Assembly (NCBI RefSeq): GCF_900143005.1
Contig: NZ_FRCS01000005.1
Location: 62,001-126,000 of the forward strand
Reading direction: 5' to 3'
Source: Cryptosporangium aurantiacum
GTDB taxonomy: Bacteria > Actinomycetota > Actinomycetes > Mycobacteriales > Cryptosporangiaceae
DNA length: 64,000 bases
Below are positions 42,070 through 52,100 of the stretch, piece after piece (position 1 is the first letter of the stretch; each line of letters starts with the position of its first letter). A program made the position numbers and the translations under genes. Below the pieces are notes generated by a model that was not told the DNA's origin, ran no database searches, and worked only from the letters and a program-made list of their open reading frames with translations.

Positions 42070-44325
42070 GTGCGAATGCTGTCGGTCCGAGCCGCCGGGG
42101 CGATCGGCGTGCTCGTCGCCGCGCTCGGCGCCGGGGCCGCGCCCCCCGCCGACGGCGCGCCGACCCCGAAGCCGGAGCGGCAGCTCTCGCGGGAGAAGAC
42201 CGACCGGGTGTTCGTCGTCCTCGTCGAGTTCGGCGACGAACGCCACCCCGATTTCCCCGACCGCGACACCCACCGCGGCACCCCCGGACCGGTGACGTTC
42301 GACGGCCCGCGCCACAACCGGATCCCGTCCCCGGACCGAAGGAGGGACAACACGACGATCTGGCAGCCGGACTACAGCCCGGACCACTACCGGCAGCTCT
42401 ACTTCGGCCCCGGCGAATCGCTCCGGACCTACTTCGAGGCCCAGTCCTCCGGGCGGTACAGCCTGACCGGCCAGGTCACCGACTGGGTTCGCGTCCGCTA
42501 CAACCAGGCCCGCTACGGACGCTCGAACGGCGCACCGTGCCGTCGGAGCGTCTGCGCGAACACCTGGGAGCTGGTCCGCGACGCGCTCGACCAGTGGGTC
42601 GCCGACCAGCACCGCCGGGGGCGCACCGACGCGCAGATCCGCGCCGACCTCGACGCGTACGACCGCTGGGACCGGTACGACCACGACCACGACGGTGACG
42701 TCGACGAGCCCGACGGGTACGTCGACCACGTCCAGCTCATCCACGCCGGGGCCGACCAGGCCGACCAGGATCCCCGCTACGGCGAGGACGCGATCTGGTC
42801 GCACCGCTGGAAGGCCTACATGAACCAGGAGGACAAGGCCGGCCCGGCGCACAACAAGGACGGCGGTACCCAGATCGGCGAGACCGGCCTCTGGGTCGCC
42901 GACTACACGACCCAGCCGGAGAACGGCGGCCTCAGCGTGGTCGCGCACGAGTACGCGCACGACCTCGGACTGCCCGACGCCTACGACCTCGACGGCGGCG
43001 ACAGCCCGATGGAGTGGTGGTCGCCGATGTCGCAGAGCCGGCTCTCGCGCCCCGGTGAGGGCAGCGGCACCCGGCTGGCCGACCTCGGCGCCTGGGAGAA
43101 ACTGCGGCTCGGTTGGCTGGACTACGAGATCGTGGTCCCCGGTGCTGCCCGCCGGTTCACGCTGGGCCCAGCGCAGTACACCACCGCCGATCCGCAGGCG
43201 CTCCTCGTCGTCCTGCCGAGAAAGCGGGTGACGACGACGCTGCCGAAACCACCGCAGGGTCTCCACAGCTGGTGGAGCAGCGCCGCGGACGACCTCGACA
43301 CCACGCTCGCCCGGCGGCTCCGGCTACCGGCCGGACCGGCGACGCTGACGTTCCGCGCGCACTGGGAGATCGAGGACTGTGAGGCCGATCCGTGCGACTA
43401 CGCGTACGTCGAGGTGGACGACGGCAGCGGCTGGCGGGCGATCGCCGGTTCGATCACGAACGCCGCCGAGGACCACGGCATCGACGGCGTGAGCAAGGGC
43501 TGGAAACCCGCGACGTTCGACCTGTCCCGGTACGCCGGCCGTTCGATCGGGTTGCGGTTCCGGTACGAGACCGACGCGGCGAGCGGGGGTCAAGGCCTTC
43601 TGGTGGACGACGTCCGGGTCACCGCGGGCGGGCGGGCACTCGTCGCGGAGGGGGCGGAGGACGGTGGTGCGGGCGGGTGGACGGCGTCCGGCGGGTTCGT
43701 GCGGGTCACCGACCGGCACGTGGCAGACCGCGACCACTACTACCTCGCCGCGTACCGCACCGCGCGCTCGTACGACCGCTACCTGCAGCAGGGCCCGTAC
43801 AACTTCGGCTGGCTCGACACCCGACCGGACTGGGTCGAGCGGTTCTCCTACGAGGAGGGCCTGCTCGTCACGTACTGGGACACATCCCAGCGGGACAACA
43901 ACACCAGCGCGCACCCCGGGGCCGGGCGCAACCTGGTCATCGACGCCCACCCGCGGCCGCTGTACCGGATCGACGGGCAGCCGTGGCGGACCCGCGTCCA
44001 GCTCTACGACGCTCCGTTCTCGCCACGCCGCCCGCGCTCGTTCACGCTGCACGTCGGCGGTCGGGCGTCCTACGTCCGGGGGCAGCAGCCGGAGCCGGTC
44101 TTCGACGACGCTCGGCAGTACTGGTTTCCGGAGACCCCGGTGTCCGGCGTGAAGGTGCCGAAGGCCGGGGTTCGCCTCGATGTGGTGGCCGAGCACGGCG
44201 ACCGCGTCACCGTGCAGGTCTCCCGGCGGACGCGGACGCCGTCCCCGTCCCCGTCGTCGGCTGGGCCCCCGTCTGGGGCTCCGTCGGCTGGGCCCCCGTC
44301 GGCTGTTGTCTCGGCAGTTCCGTGA
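42064..44325 (+). CDS. secreted M6 (immune inhibitor A-like) metalloprotease
   Basis: A protein of about 753 residues with a signal peptide (residues 1-35, hydrophobic AAGAIGVLVAALGAGAA). The zinc motif is HEYAHDLGLPD, followed by SPMEWWSPM, as in M6 peptidases. An Asp-rich insert (DHDHDGDVDEPDGYVDH) resembles a calcium site. The C-terminal third is beta-rich with a Ser/Pro tail. Start options are TTG 42046 and ATG 42055, 42064 or 42076; 42064 fits a CATAAT -10 at 7 nt. The last 119 bp overlap the convergent adnB gene. Confidence 0.88.
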   Translation: MGVRMLSVRAAGAIGVLVAALGAGAAPPADGAPTPKPERQLSREKTDRVFVVLVEFGDERHPDFPDRDTHRGTPGPVTFDGPRHNRIPSPDRRRDNTTIWQPDYSPDHYRQLYFGPGESLRTYFEAQSSGRYSLTGQVTDWVRVRYNQARYGRSNGAPCRRSVCANTWELVRDALDQWVADQHRRGRTDAQIRADLDAYDRWDRYDHDHDGDVDEPDGYVDHVQLIHAGADQADQDPRYGEDAIWSHRWKAYMNQEDKAGPAHNKDGGTQIGETGLWVADYTTQPENGGLSVVAHEYAHDLGLPDAYDLDGGDSPMEWWSPMSQSRLSRPGEGSGTRLADLGAWEKLRLGWLDYEIVVPGAARRFTLGPAQYTTADPQALLVVLPRKRVTTTLPKPPQGLHSWWSSAADDLDTTLARRLRLPAGPATLTFRAHWEIEDCEADPCDYAYVEVDDGSGWRAIAGSITNAAEDHGIDGVSKGWKPATFDLSRYAGRSIGLRFRYETDAASGGQGLLVDDVRVTAGGRALVAEGAEDGGAGGWTASGGFVRVTDRHVADRDHYYLAAYRTARSYDRYLQQGPYNFGWLDTRPDWVERFSYEEGLLVTYWDTSQRDNNTSAHPGAGRNLVIDAHPRPLYRIDGQPWRTRVQLYDAPFSPRRPRSFTLHVGGRASYVRGQQPEPVFDDARQYWFPETPVSGVKVPKAGVRLDVVAEHGDRVTVQVSRRTRTPSPSPSSAGPPSGAPSAGPPSAVVSAVP

Positions 44326-47300
44326 TCAGCGCGTGCAGCCCGGTGGCGTCGAGCAGGTCGACCGGCCGGACGGTGTGCACCGCGCGGACGTAGTGGAACG
44401 CCGCGCTCACGTCCTCCACCGGGCAGTCGGCCAGTGCTGCCAAGGCCAGCCGGTACGCGGCCAGCTGCACCTCGGCGGCGGCCGCGGCCGGCCCGGTCGG
44501 TGGCCGCCCGGTCTTCCAGTCGACGACCTCCCAGCCACTCGTGGTGCGGAACACCGCGTCGATCCGGCCACGCAGGACCACGTCGCCCAGCCGCGTCGCG
44601 AACGGCACCTCGACGTGCTGCGGCACCCGATCGGCCCATTCGCTGCGCAGGAACGCCTCCTGCAGCGCGGGCAGGTCGTCGTCCGGCGACTCACCGGCGT
44701 CGGCGGCGCCCGGCATCTCGTCCAGGTCGAGCAGGCGATCGGCGCCGAAGCGTCGCTCCAGCCAGGCATGGAACGCGGTGCCCCGCCGCGCCAGCGGCGC
44801 CGGGGGCGTCGGCACCGGACGCCGCAGCTGCCGGGCCAGCTCGTCCCGGTCGCGCCGCAGCAGCACCAGCTGGGAGACGGTCAGCTGGGACGGCAGCGGG
44901 ACCGCGACCTTGTCGTCGACTGCCCCGGACGCCGCCCGCTCGGCCAGCAGCATCTCGGCTTCCTCGGCCCACGCCTCACCGGCCTCGCGTTCGGCCTCGG
45001 TCTCCTCGCTGCTCCCGGCGGCCACCACCAGCGCGGCGGCCTCCTCGACCTCGTCCCGGCGCGCGCCGAGCGGGTCGAACGGCCAGAGCGCGACCCGGCC
45101 CGCGGCCAGCAGCGGGTTCTCCGTTCCCAGCTCCGGCTCGTCGGTCCAGACGTCGACCGTGCCCCCGCCGCGCCGGCAGTGTTCGTGGACCTCGTGCAGG
45201 AACGGGGACGGGCCCCGGGGCTCGACCCCGGCGTCCCACCACGCACCGGAGCAGAGCAGCACGTGCCGCGCCCTGGTCACCGCCACGTAGGCCAGCCGCC
45301 GCTCGTCGGCCAGCGCCCTGGCCCTCCACGCGTCGCCGAACCGCGCCAGCGCGGCCTTCGCGTCGCTCTGGTCGTCCACCCCGGTCAGGACGAGCGACGG
45401 CAGGTCGCCGGCGTCACCGCGGAGCTCGAACGGAAGCACGCCGAGCCCACGGCTCCACGTGTCGGACATCTTCGCGGTGCCGGGGAACACCCCGCCGGAG
45501 AGCCCTGGCACCGCCACCACGTCCCACTCCAGGCCCTTAGCGGCGTGCACGGTCAGCACCTGCACCGCACCGGGCCGCACGTCGACCTGGCCGGGTGCGA
45601 GCCCGCGCTCGCGCTCGTCCGCCGCGCTCAGGTACGCGAGGAACGCGCTCAGCGTCGGTGTCTCGGCCGCCTCCGCGAAGTCGGCCGCGACGTCGGCGAA
45701 CGCGTCCAGGTGCGCGCGAGCCAGGGACGCCGTCCCCGGCGCTGCGGCGTCCAGGGTGCGGCTCCCGACCTCGATGTCCAGGCCGATTCGCCGCTCGGCC
45801 TCGGCGACCAGATCGGGCACCGGCTGGTTGACGCGGAGCCGCAGCGACCGCAGCTCGGCGGCGAACCGGCTCAGACGGTCGTACCCGGTCGGCGAGTACG
45901 CCTCGGCCGGGCCCAGGTCGTCGAGCGCCTCGATGATGCTGCGCTCCTCGGCCTTCTCGATCGGCCCCGCGTCGAAAGTCGGCTCAGTCTCCCCCGGACC
46001 ACCGGCGGCCTGCACCAACTCTCGGGCGCGCCGCCCCAAGGCGTCCAGATCGCGTGGACCCAGCCGCCACCGCGCACCGGACAGCAACCGGATCAGCGCG
46101 CCGCCCGCCGTCGGGTCGATCAGGACGTTCAGCGTCGCGACCAGGTCGCGGACCTCGGGAGTGGCCAGCAGACCACCGAGTCCGACGACCTCGACCGGCA
46201 GGCCGGCCGTGCGCAGCGCGTCGGCCAGCCGCTCGAACTGGTTCCGGGTACGTGCGAGTACGGCGACGGTCGGCGGGTTCTCCCCGCCGGCCCGCCAGCG
46301 CGCGGCGATGTGCGACGCGATCCAGACCGCTTCGTCGCCGACGGTCTCGTGCAGCGCGCAGAGCACTTCGCCCGGCTCCGTGCGGTGGGGCGCGGCCTGC
46401 AGCTCGGGAACCGGCGTCCCGGCGACCGCGTCGGCCACCCAGGCCCGCGTGCCGCCGGGAGTGCCCCGCAGCGGGGCGGACAGCGCGTTGGCGAGTTCGA
46501 GGATCCGCGGCCCGTTGCGCCAGCTGGTGGTGAGCGGCAGCACCGGGGTGTCCCCCCGATTCCGCGGGAAGTGCTCGGGAAAGCGGGTCAGGTTGCCCGC
46601 GCTGGCGCCGCGCCAGGCGTAGATCGACTGGCAGGGGTCACCGACCGCGGTGACCGGGTGGCCGCCGCCGAACAGCGAGCGCAGCAGCACCAGCTGGGCG
46701 TGGCTGGTGTCCTGGTACTCGTCGAGTAAGACGACCCGGTACCGGGCTCGCTCGACCCTGCCGACCTCGGGATGGTTGCTCGCGACGCGGGCCGCACGGG
46801 AGACCTGGTCGGCGAAGTCCATCACCTCGTCCCGGCGCTTGCGGTGGTCGTACTCCTCGACCAGCGGCAGCAGCTGGAGCCGGGCGCGCTGGACGTCGAG
46901 GACCTTCTTCAGCTCGGGCGCGAGGTCGTTGCGCTGGCGGGGGCCCTTCGGCAGGCCGGTGATCCGGCTGACGAACGCCTCGGTCCAGCTGACCAGCTCG
47001 TCGGTGGTGCGGAGGTGCTCGGCCAGCTGCCCGGCGAGGTCGAGGACGGCGGTCGAGACGGTCGGCGGCGTCCAGTCGACGTAGGACATGTCGCCGTCGT
47101 AGATCTGCACCGAGCCGCTGGCGAGCTGCCAGGTGCGGGCGTCGGTGAGCAGCCGTGCGGACGGTTCGAACCCGGCGCGGAGGCCGTGCTCGGCGACCAC
47201 CCTGGCGGCGTACGCGTTGTACGTGGCCACCGTCGGGTCCCCCACTTGAACGCCGCCCTGCATCACGTTCCGCAGCTGCCCGAGCCGTTGCCGCACCCGG

Positions 47301-47557
47301 TTGGCCAGCTCGGCCGCGGCCTTCCGGGTGAACGTGAGGCCGAGGACCTCCTCGGGCCGGACCAGGCCGTTCGCCACGAGCCAGACCACCCGGGCCGACA
47401 TCGTCTCGGTCTTCCCGGAGCCTGCGCCCGCCACGACCAGCACCGGGGCGAGCGGCGCTTCGATCACCGCGATCTGCTCGTCGGTGGGGCGGGGAAGGTC
47501 GAGCCGCTCGGCGATGTCCAGTGCCGAGAACGACCCGGCGGGCCAACCATCGGTCAC
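44207..47557 (-). CDS. adnB: helicase-nuclease subunit AdnB
   Basis: A UvrD-like motor of 1116 residues fused to a C-terminal nuclease. Walker A AGAGSGKT is near residue 45; motif II is VVLLDEYQDTSHAQ and motif III GDPCQSIYAWRG. The PD-(D/E)XK site is LRGRIDAVF followed by EVVDWKTGRPP near the C-terminus. It corresponds to Rv3201c; AdnAB resects DNA double-strand breaks in mycobacteria. The GTG overlaps the adnA stop (GTGA), indicating coupled translation. The last residues are a Thr/Gln/Ala-rich tail whose coding region overlaps the M6 protease gene. Confidence 0.94.
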   Translation of the reverse strand: MTDGWPAGSFSALDIAERLDLPRPTDEQIAVIEAPLAPVLVVAGAGSGKTETMSARVVWLVANGLVRPEEVLGLTFTRKAAAELANRVRQRLGQLRNVMQGGVQVGDPTVATYNAYAARVVAEHGLRAGFEPSARLLTDARTWQLASGSVQIYDGDMSYVDWTPPTVSTAVLDLAGQLAEHLRTTDELVSWTEAFVSRITGLPKGPRQRNDLAPELKKVLDVQRARLQLLPLVEEYDHRKRRDEVMDFADQVSRAARVASNHPEVGRVERARYRVVLLDEYQDTSHAQLVLLRSLFGGGHPVTAVGDPCQSIYAWRGASAGNLTRFPEHFPRNRGDTPVLPLTTSWRNGPRILELANALSAPLRGTPGGTRAWVADAVAGTPVPELQAAPHRTEPGEVLCALHETVGDEAVWIASHIAARWRAGGENPPTVAVLARTRNQFERLADALRTAGLPVEVVGLGGLLATPEVRDLVATLNVLIDPTAGGALIRLLSGARWRLGPRDLDALGRRARELVQAAGGPGETEPTFDAGPIEKAEERSIIEALDDLGPAEAYSPTGYDRLSRFAAELRSLRLRVNQPVPDLVAEAERRIGLDIEVGSRTLDAAAPGTASLARAHLDAFADVAADFAEAAETPTLSAFLAYLSAADERERGLAPGQVDVRPGAVQVLTVHAAKGLEWDVVAVPGLSGGVFPGTAKMSDTWSRGLGVLPFELRGDAGDLPSLVLTGVDDQSDAKAALARFGDAWRARALADERRLAYVAVTRARHVLLCSGAWWDAGVEPRGPSPFLHEVHEHCRRGGGTVDVWTDEPELGTENPLLAAGRVALWPFDPLGARRDEVEEAAALVVAAGSSEETEAEREAGEAWAEEAEMLLAERAASGAVDDKVAVPLPSQLTVSQLVLLRRDRDELARQLRRPVPTPPAPLARRGTAFHAWLERRFGADRLLDLDEMPGAADAGESPDDDLPALQEAFLRSEWADRVPQHVEVPFATRLGDVVLRGRIDAVFRTTSGWEVVDWKTGRPPTGPAAAAAEVQLAAYRLALAALADCPVEDVSAAFHYVRAVHTVRPVDLLDATGLHALITELPRQQPTGAQPTEPQTGAQPTTGTGTASASAGRPAR

Positions 47558-50500
47558 TCGTCGGTCACCTGCCCCGAGACGATCGGGCAGGACGCGGAGA
47601 CCGCGCACATCCGGCAGTAGTTGTTCTGGGTCGCCTCGAAGACGCTGCCCGCCATGCCGTCGGCGACGTCGCGCACCAACCGCTCGGCCCAGTTGCGTCG
47701 GGGCGGCTCCTGCACCTGCTCGCTGGCCCGGCGGGTCGGCATCCCGATGTGGACCAGCGACGCGCCGCCGGACTCGGTGCCGTGTTCTCCGAATGCGCCC
47801 TGCTCGACCGCGAGCTGGTAGACGCCCAGCTGCGGGTGGGTGGGGATGTTCTCCGCCGACGGCTTGCTCTGCCCGGTCTTCAGGTCGACGACGACCAGCC
47901 GGCCCTCCTCGTCGCGCTCCAGCCGGTCGACCCGGCCCCGCACGGTCGCCCGACCCACGTCGACCGAGAACTCACGTTCGACCGCGACCAGCTGACGCGG
48001 GTTCTTCGCCAGCCAGTCGGCCAGCCGCTCGACCATCTGGTTGGCGCGTTCGTGCTGCTTGCGCCCGTACCAGCCGGTGAGGTCGACGCGGCGCCACCGC
48101 TCGTTCAGCCGGTCGGAGAGCGCGCGCAGGTCGGGGACGGCCTGCTCGGCCGTGACCTCGGCGGCGACGTCGTGCACGACCGTGCCGATGCCCTGCGCGG
48201 TGCTGGTCGTGCCGCCGCCACTGGTCTCCAGCAGCCAGCGCAGCGCACAGGTCTGGAACGCCTCGACCCGCGACGGCGAGACCGCGACCATCTCGTCCGG
48301 GCCGCGCAGCGCCGCGGCGTCGGACAGCGCCGCGAAGCCCCACCACTCGGCCGGGTCGGCGCCCGGCACCCCCTCGTCGGCGAGCCGGGCCAGCCTGCGG
48401 GCCGCCGCGCGCCGCCGCACCGGGTCACCTTCCCGGTCGAGCACGGCCCGGCGCAGCTCGGCGACCAGCGCCGGGAGCGTGAGCTGACGCGGGACGACGG
48501 CCTGCGGGCGGCCGCCGTCGGATTCGCGCGGCGTCAGCGGCTGCTCCGGCGGGTCGATCTCGTCCAGGAAGCGGGACGCCTGCTCGGCGTCCTCGCCGTC
48601 GACCGTGTCGACCGCGGTCACCAGCAGCGCCCGGCGCGCCCTGGTGACCGCCACGTAGAACAGCCTGCGCTCCTCGTCGAGCAGCGCGGAGAGGTGACCG
48701 GTGAGCTGCGGCGGGCGGCCGGCGACCAGGTCGACGAGCTCCTCCGACCCGAGCACGGTGCCGCGCGGCCGCAGGTCCGGCCAGAGCCCTTCCTGGACGC
48801 CGGCGACCGCGACGACGTCCCACTCCAGCCCCTTGGCGGCGTGGGCGGTGAGGATCCGCACCACCTCGCTGCGCTGGCCGGTGGGCGCGATCGAGTCGGC
48901 CGGGATCCGCAGGTGCTCCAGGTAGTCGACGAACATCGTCGGGGTGGCGCCGGGCAGCCCGTCCACAAACTTGGCTGCCTGGTCGAACAGGGCCACGGCG
49001 GCGTCCAGCGCGGCGTCGGCGTCGGCGCCCTCCGCCCCGCCGCGGAGGCTCTCGTCCTCCCAGCGTGGCCCGAGGCCGGACGTCTCCCAGGCGGCCCAGA
49101 GCACGCTCTCCGGGGAGGCGCCCGGCGCCGCCGCGGCGTCTCGGATCGCCTGCAGCACCGCCGCGACCCGCCGGGCCGGGCGGCCCCACTCCGCGTCCAC
49201 CGGGATCAGGTCGCGGGAGTCGGCGAGCGCCTCGGGAAGCAGCTCGGCGGATGACCGGGTGTCACCACCGGCGGAGGCGACCAGCCGCAGCTGCTGCCGG
49301 AGCCGGCGCAGGCTCAGCGCGTCGGCGTCGCCCAGCGGGGAGGTGAGCAGGCCGACCGCGGCCGCGTCGTCCAGCCGCTCCGGGTGCAGCGCGACGCCGA
49401 GCGCCTTGACGATCGGGGCCACCCCGCGCTGCTGGGCCAGCGGCAGCTCGTCGGTGTCGATCTCGACCGGGACACCGGCCTGCACGAGGCCGCGCCGGAG
49501 CGTCCCGGCCGACCGCGGGGCCGACCGAACCAGGACCGCCATCCGGGACCACGGCACGCCGTCGATCAAGTGCGCCCGGCGCAGCCGGTGAGCGACGTAC
49601 GCGGCCTCCTGGGTCGCGCTGCGGACGACGACCACCTCGACGCCGTCGGCCAGGCTCGGTGGCGTCTCCGGGCCGAGGTGTGGGGTGCGCTGCTTTCGGC
49701 CGCCCCGCAGCCGGGTGCCGATGCGGTCGGCCGCCTCCTGCAACACCGGACCCGCCCGGTGTGCGGTGCCGAGCACGATCGTCGGCGCCGGTTCCCCGTC
49801 GGTGGTCGGGAAGTCGTCGACGAACGAGTGGACGCCGCCGGGGTCGGCGCCGCGGAACGAGAAGATCGACTGGTCGGGGTCGCCGGCCGCGACCAGGAAG
49901 CGGCCACCGTCGCAGAGCAGCCGCAGCAGCTCACGCTGCGCGGGATCGGTCTCCTGGTACTCGTCGACGAAGACGTAGCGGCGGGCACGGCGTTCCTGGT
50001 CGAGCAGCTCCGGGTCGTTGCGCAGCAGGCTGACCGCTTCCTGGATGATCAGCGCGCTGTCGTAGGCCACTCCCGACGCCGTGGTCTCGTTGTTCCGCAG
50101 CTCGAGGACGTCGAAGTACTGCTGGAGGAAGCGGGCGGCCGCGCGCCAGTCGTCCCGCGCTTGCTGTGTGCCCAGATCGTCCAGGCCGACCGGGTCGATG
50201 CCGCGCTCCAGCGTCCGGAGCATGAGGTCACGGAGTTCCGCGGCGAAGCCGCGTGGTGCCTGTAGTTGCTCGGGGTCAGGCCAGTGGACGCCGATGCCCT
50301 CGACGTCGCCCTCCAGCAGTTCCCGGATCAGCGCGTCCTGCTCCGGACCGGTGAGCAGGCGGGGCGCGCGCTCGCTGCGTAGCGCGGCGTCCCGGCGGAG
50401 GAGCCCCCAGGCGTACGAGTGGAACGTGCGCGCCAGCGGCTCGGTGGTGGTGCGGCCGAGCCGGGCGGTAATGCGCTCGCGCAGGCGGCCGGCTGCCTTG

Positions 50501-50784
50501 CGTCCGTAAGTGAGGACGAGGACCGACTCCGGGTCGGCACCCGCCTCGACACGGGCCACCACCGACTCGACGATCGTGGTCGTTTTTCCGGTGCCCGGCC
50601 CGGCCAGGACGAGGAGCGGGCCGGCGGCGTGGTCGGCCACCGCGCGCTGGTCGGTGTCGAGCGGGAAGCGCGGTGTGGTCTCGACCGGCGTCCGCACCAA
50701 CCGGTAGCGGCTCTCGCCCCGGGGACGCGGGGGTGACGCGAGACCGGCGCGGGCGGGGAGCTGCTTCACCGCCGTGCCGCTCAC
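47554..50784 (-). CDS. adnA: helicase-nuclease subunit AdnA (Fe-S containing)
   Basis: A 1076-residue partner of AdnB. Walker A AGPGTGKT is at 61-68, with YVFVDEYQETDPAQR and GDPDQSIFSFRG. The nuclease domain has RGRVDRL followed by VVVDLKTG. The cysteines FQTCALRW and the C-terminal NYCRMCAVSASC form the 4Fe-4S box that staples AddB/AdnA-type nucleases. The frame stays open 570 bp upstream, but homology starts near PRFPLDTDQRAV, so the GTG at 50784 is chosen. It corresponds to Rv3202c. It is divergent from the PadR gene. Confidence 0.94.
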   Translation of the reverse strand: MSGTAVKQLPARAGLASPPRPRGESRYRLVRTPVETTPRFPLDTDQRAVADHAAGPLLVLAGPGTGKTTTIVESVVARVEAGADPESVLVLTYGRKAAGRLRERITARLGRTTTEPLARTFHSYAWGLLRRDAALRSERAPRLLTGPEQDALIRELLEGDVEGIGVHWPDPEQLQAPRGFAAELRDLMLRTLERGIDPVGLDDLGTQQARDDWRAAARFLQQYFDVLELRNNETTASGVAYDSALIIQEAVSLLRNDPELLDQERRARRYVFVDEYQETDPAQRELLRLLCDGGRFLVAAGDPDQSIFSFRGADPGGVHSFVDDFPTTDGEPAPTIVLGTAHRAGPVLQEAADRIGTRLRGGRKQRTPHLGPETPPSLADGVEVVVVRSATQEAAYVAHRLRRAHLIDGVPWSRMAVLVRSAPRSAGTLRRGLVQAGVPVEIDTDELPLAQQRGVAPIVKALGVALHPERLDDAAAVGLLTSPLGDADALSLRRLRQQLRLVASAGGDTRSSAELLPEALADSRDLIPVDAEWGRPARRVAAVLQAIRDAAAAPGASPESVLWAAWETSGLGPRWEDESLRGGAEGADADAALDAAVALFDQAAKFVDGLPGATPTMFVDYLEHLRIPADSIAPTGQRSEVVRILTAHAAKGLEWDVVAVAGVQEGLWPDLRPRGTVLGSEELVDLVAGRPPQLTGHLSALLDEERRLFYVAVTRARRALLVTAVDTVDGEDAEQASRFLDEIDPPEQPLTPRESDGGRPQAVVPRQLTLPALVAELRRAVLDREGDPVRRRAAARRLARLADEGVPGADPAEWWGFAALSDAAALRGPDEMVAVSPSRVEAFQTCALRWLLETSGGGTTSTAQGIGTVVHDVAAEVTAEQAVPDLRALSDRLNERWRRVDLTGWYGRKQHERANQMVERLADWLAKNPRQLVAVEREFSVDVGRATVRGRVDRLERDEEGRLVVVDLKTGQSKPSAENIPTHPQLGVYQLAVEQGAFGEHGTESGGASLVHIGMPTRRASEQVQEPPRRNWAERLVRDVADGMAGSVFEATQNNYCRMCAVSASCPIVSGQVTDE

Positions 50785-50880
50785 CGGCTCTCTTTCACCC
50801 ACCTTCGCATGAGACCACGCGAGCCCGACAAGAGTGGCCCCGCCCCACCGAGACGCCCAGATTTGGGGTATGTACGCGGC

Positions 50881-50900
50881 GTATACTCTCAGCGTATAGT
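50881..50900 (+). promoter_or_regulatory. padR promoter with repeated GTATA elements
   Basis: GTATAC (50881-50886) and GTATAG (50894-50899) are partial repeats 13 bp apart; TATAGT at 50895-50900 is a strong -10 placed 7 nt before the ATG. PadR autoregulation through this dyad-like segment is inferred. Confidence 0.5.
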
Positions 50901-50907
50901 CGCTCGC

Positions 50908-51429
50908 ATGAGCGTCCCACTCACACTCCTCGGCCTGCTGGAACGCGAACCCAGCCACGGCTACGACCTGAAGCGCGACTACGACACGTACTTCGGCGGC
51001 GGCAAGCCGCTGCCGTTCGGCCAGGTGTACGCGACGCTGGGCCGGCTCGCCCGAGACGGCAAGGTGGTGATCGGCGAGGTCGCCCCCGGCGAGGGGCCGG
51101 AGCGCAAGCGCTACGTCATCACCGATCAGGGCGCGACCGAGGTGAGCACCTGGCTCACCGAACCGGTCGAGCCGATGCCGAACCTCCAGAGCATCCTGTT
51201 CTCCAAGGTCGTGCTCGCGCTGATGCTGGAGCGCCCGGCCGAGGAGTACCTCGACCGGCAGCGCGCCGCCCACCTCGCGCGGATGCGGGAACTGACCGAA
51301 CTCAAGCGCTCGGGCAGCCTGATCGACGGGTTGCTCGCCGACCACGCCCTGTTCCACCTGGAAGCCGATCTGCGCTGGATCGACCTGACCGGTGCTCGGC
51401 TGGCCTCCCTCGCGAAGGCGGTGCGGTGA
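50908..51429 (+). CDS. PadR-family transcriptional regulator
   Basis: A 173-residue PadR-type repressor. The winged HTH spans residues 1-85 (LTLLGLLEREPSHGYDLKRDYD, FGQVYATLGRLARDGKV, ERKRYVITDQGATE). A helical PadR C-terminal domain follows (ERPAEEYLDRQRAAHLARM). It is the first gene of a three-gene overlapping operon with an ABC ATPase and an FtsX-type permease, the common arrangement for a PadR that senses the transporter's substrate. The transcript is probably leaderless. Confidence 0.93.
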   Translation: MSVPLTLLGLLEREPSHGYDLKRDYDTYFGGGKPLPFGQVYATLGRLARDGKVVIGEVAPGEGPERKRYVITDQGATEVSTWLTEPVEPMPNLQSILFSKVVLALMLERPAEEYLDRQRAAHLARMRELTELKRSGSLIDGLLADHALFHLEADLRWIDLTGARLASLAKAVR

Positions 51430-52100
51430 TGATCCTGGAAGCCCGTGACCTCTCGCTGTCGTTCGGCGCCACCCCCGCGCTGCGCGGAGCGTCGCTGCAG
51501 GTCGAGGCCGGTGAGATGCTCGCGATCATGGGGCCGAGCGGCTCCGGCAAGTCGACACTGCTGCACTGCCTGGCCGGCATCCTGGTGCCATCGTCGGGTG
51601 AGGTGTGGTTCGCCGGTGAGCGGCTGGACTCACGCTCCGACGAGGCTCGCAGCGCGGTACGCCGTGACCGCTTCGGCTTCGTCTTCCAGTTCGGGCAGCT
51701 GGTGCCAGAGCTGACCGCGCTGGAGAACGTCGCACTGCCGCTGCTGCTGGCCGGCGTCCGCCGGGCGGCCGCGCTGAAGCGCGCGGAACCCTGGTTCGAG
51801 CGGCTCGGGCTGGAGGGGCTGGGTGCCCGGCGGTCGGGCGAGTTGTCCGGTGGGCAGGCGCAGCGGGTCGCGCTGGCCCGCGCCCTGGTGGCCGAGCCCG
51901 AGGTGCTGTTCGCCGACGAGCCGACCGGCGCGCTCGACTCCCTCACCGGTGAGCAGGTGATGGACCTGCTCGTCGACACCGCCCGGAGCGCGGGCACCAC
52001 GGTGGTCCTGGTGACCCACGAAGCGCGGGTCGCCGCGTACGCCGACCGCGAGGTCATCGTGCGCGACGGTCGCGTCAACAGCCCGGCGCTGACGCCGTGA
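51429..52100 (+). CDS. ABC transporter ATP-binding protein (MacB/LolD type)
   Basis: A 223-residue ATPase. Walker A GPSGSGKST is at 35-43, the Q-loop is FVFQFGQLV, the signature LSGGQAQRVALARAL, Walker B VLFADEPTGALD and H-loop VTHEARV. The type pairs with FtsX-like permeases and drives mechanotransmission or extrusion. The ATG shares one base with the padR stop (TGATG). It overlaps the permease start by 4 bp. Confidence 0.95.
   Translation: MILEARDLSLSFGATPALRGASLQVEAGEMLAIMGPSGSGKSTLLHCLAGILVPSSGEVWFAGERLDSRSDEARSAVRRDRFGFVFQFGQLVPELTALENVALPLLLAGVRRAAALKRAEPWFERLGLEGLGARRSGELSGGQAQRVALARALVAEPEVLFADEPTGALDSLTGEQVMDLLVDTARSAGTTVVLVTHEARVAAYADREVIVRDGRVNSPALTP

Noticed and set aside
44180..46729. 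An 849-codon open frame opposite adnB
   Set aside because: Shadow of a high-GC helicase gene; no recognisable motif, and Arg/Pro/Gly composition.
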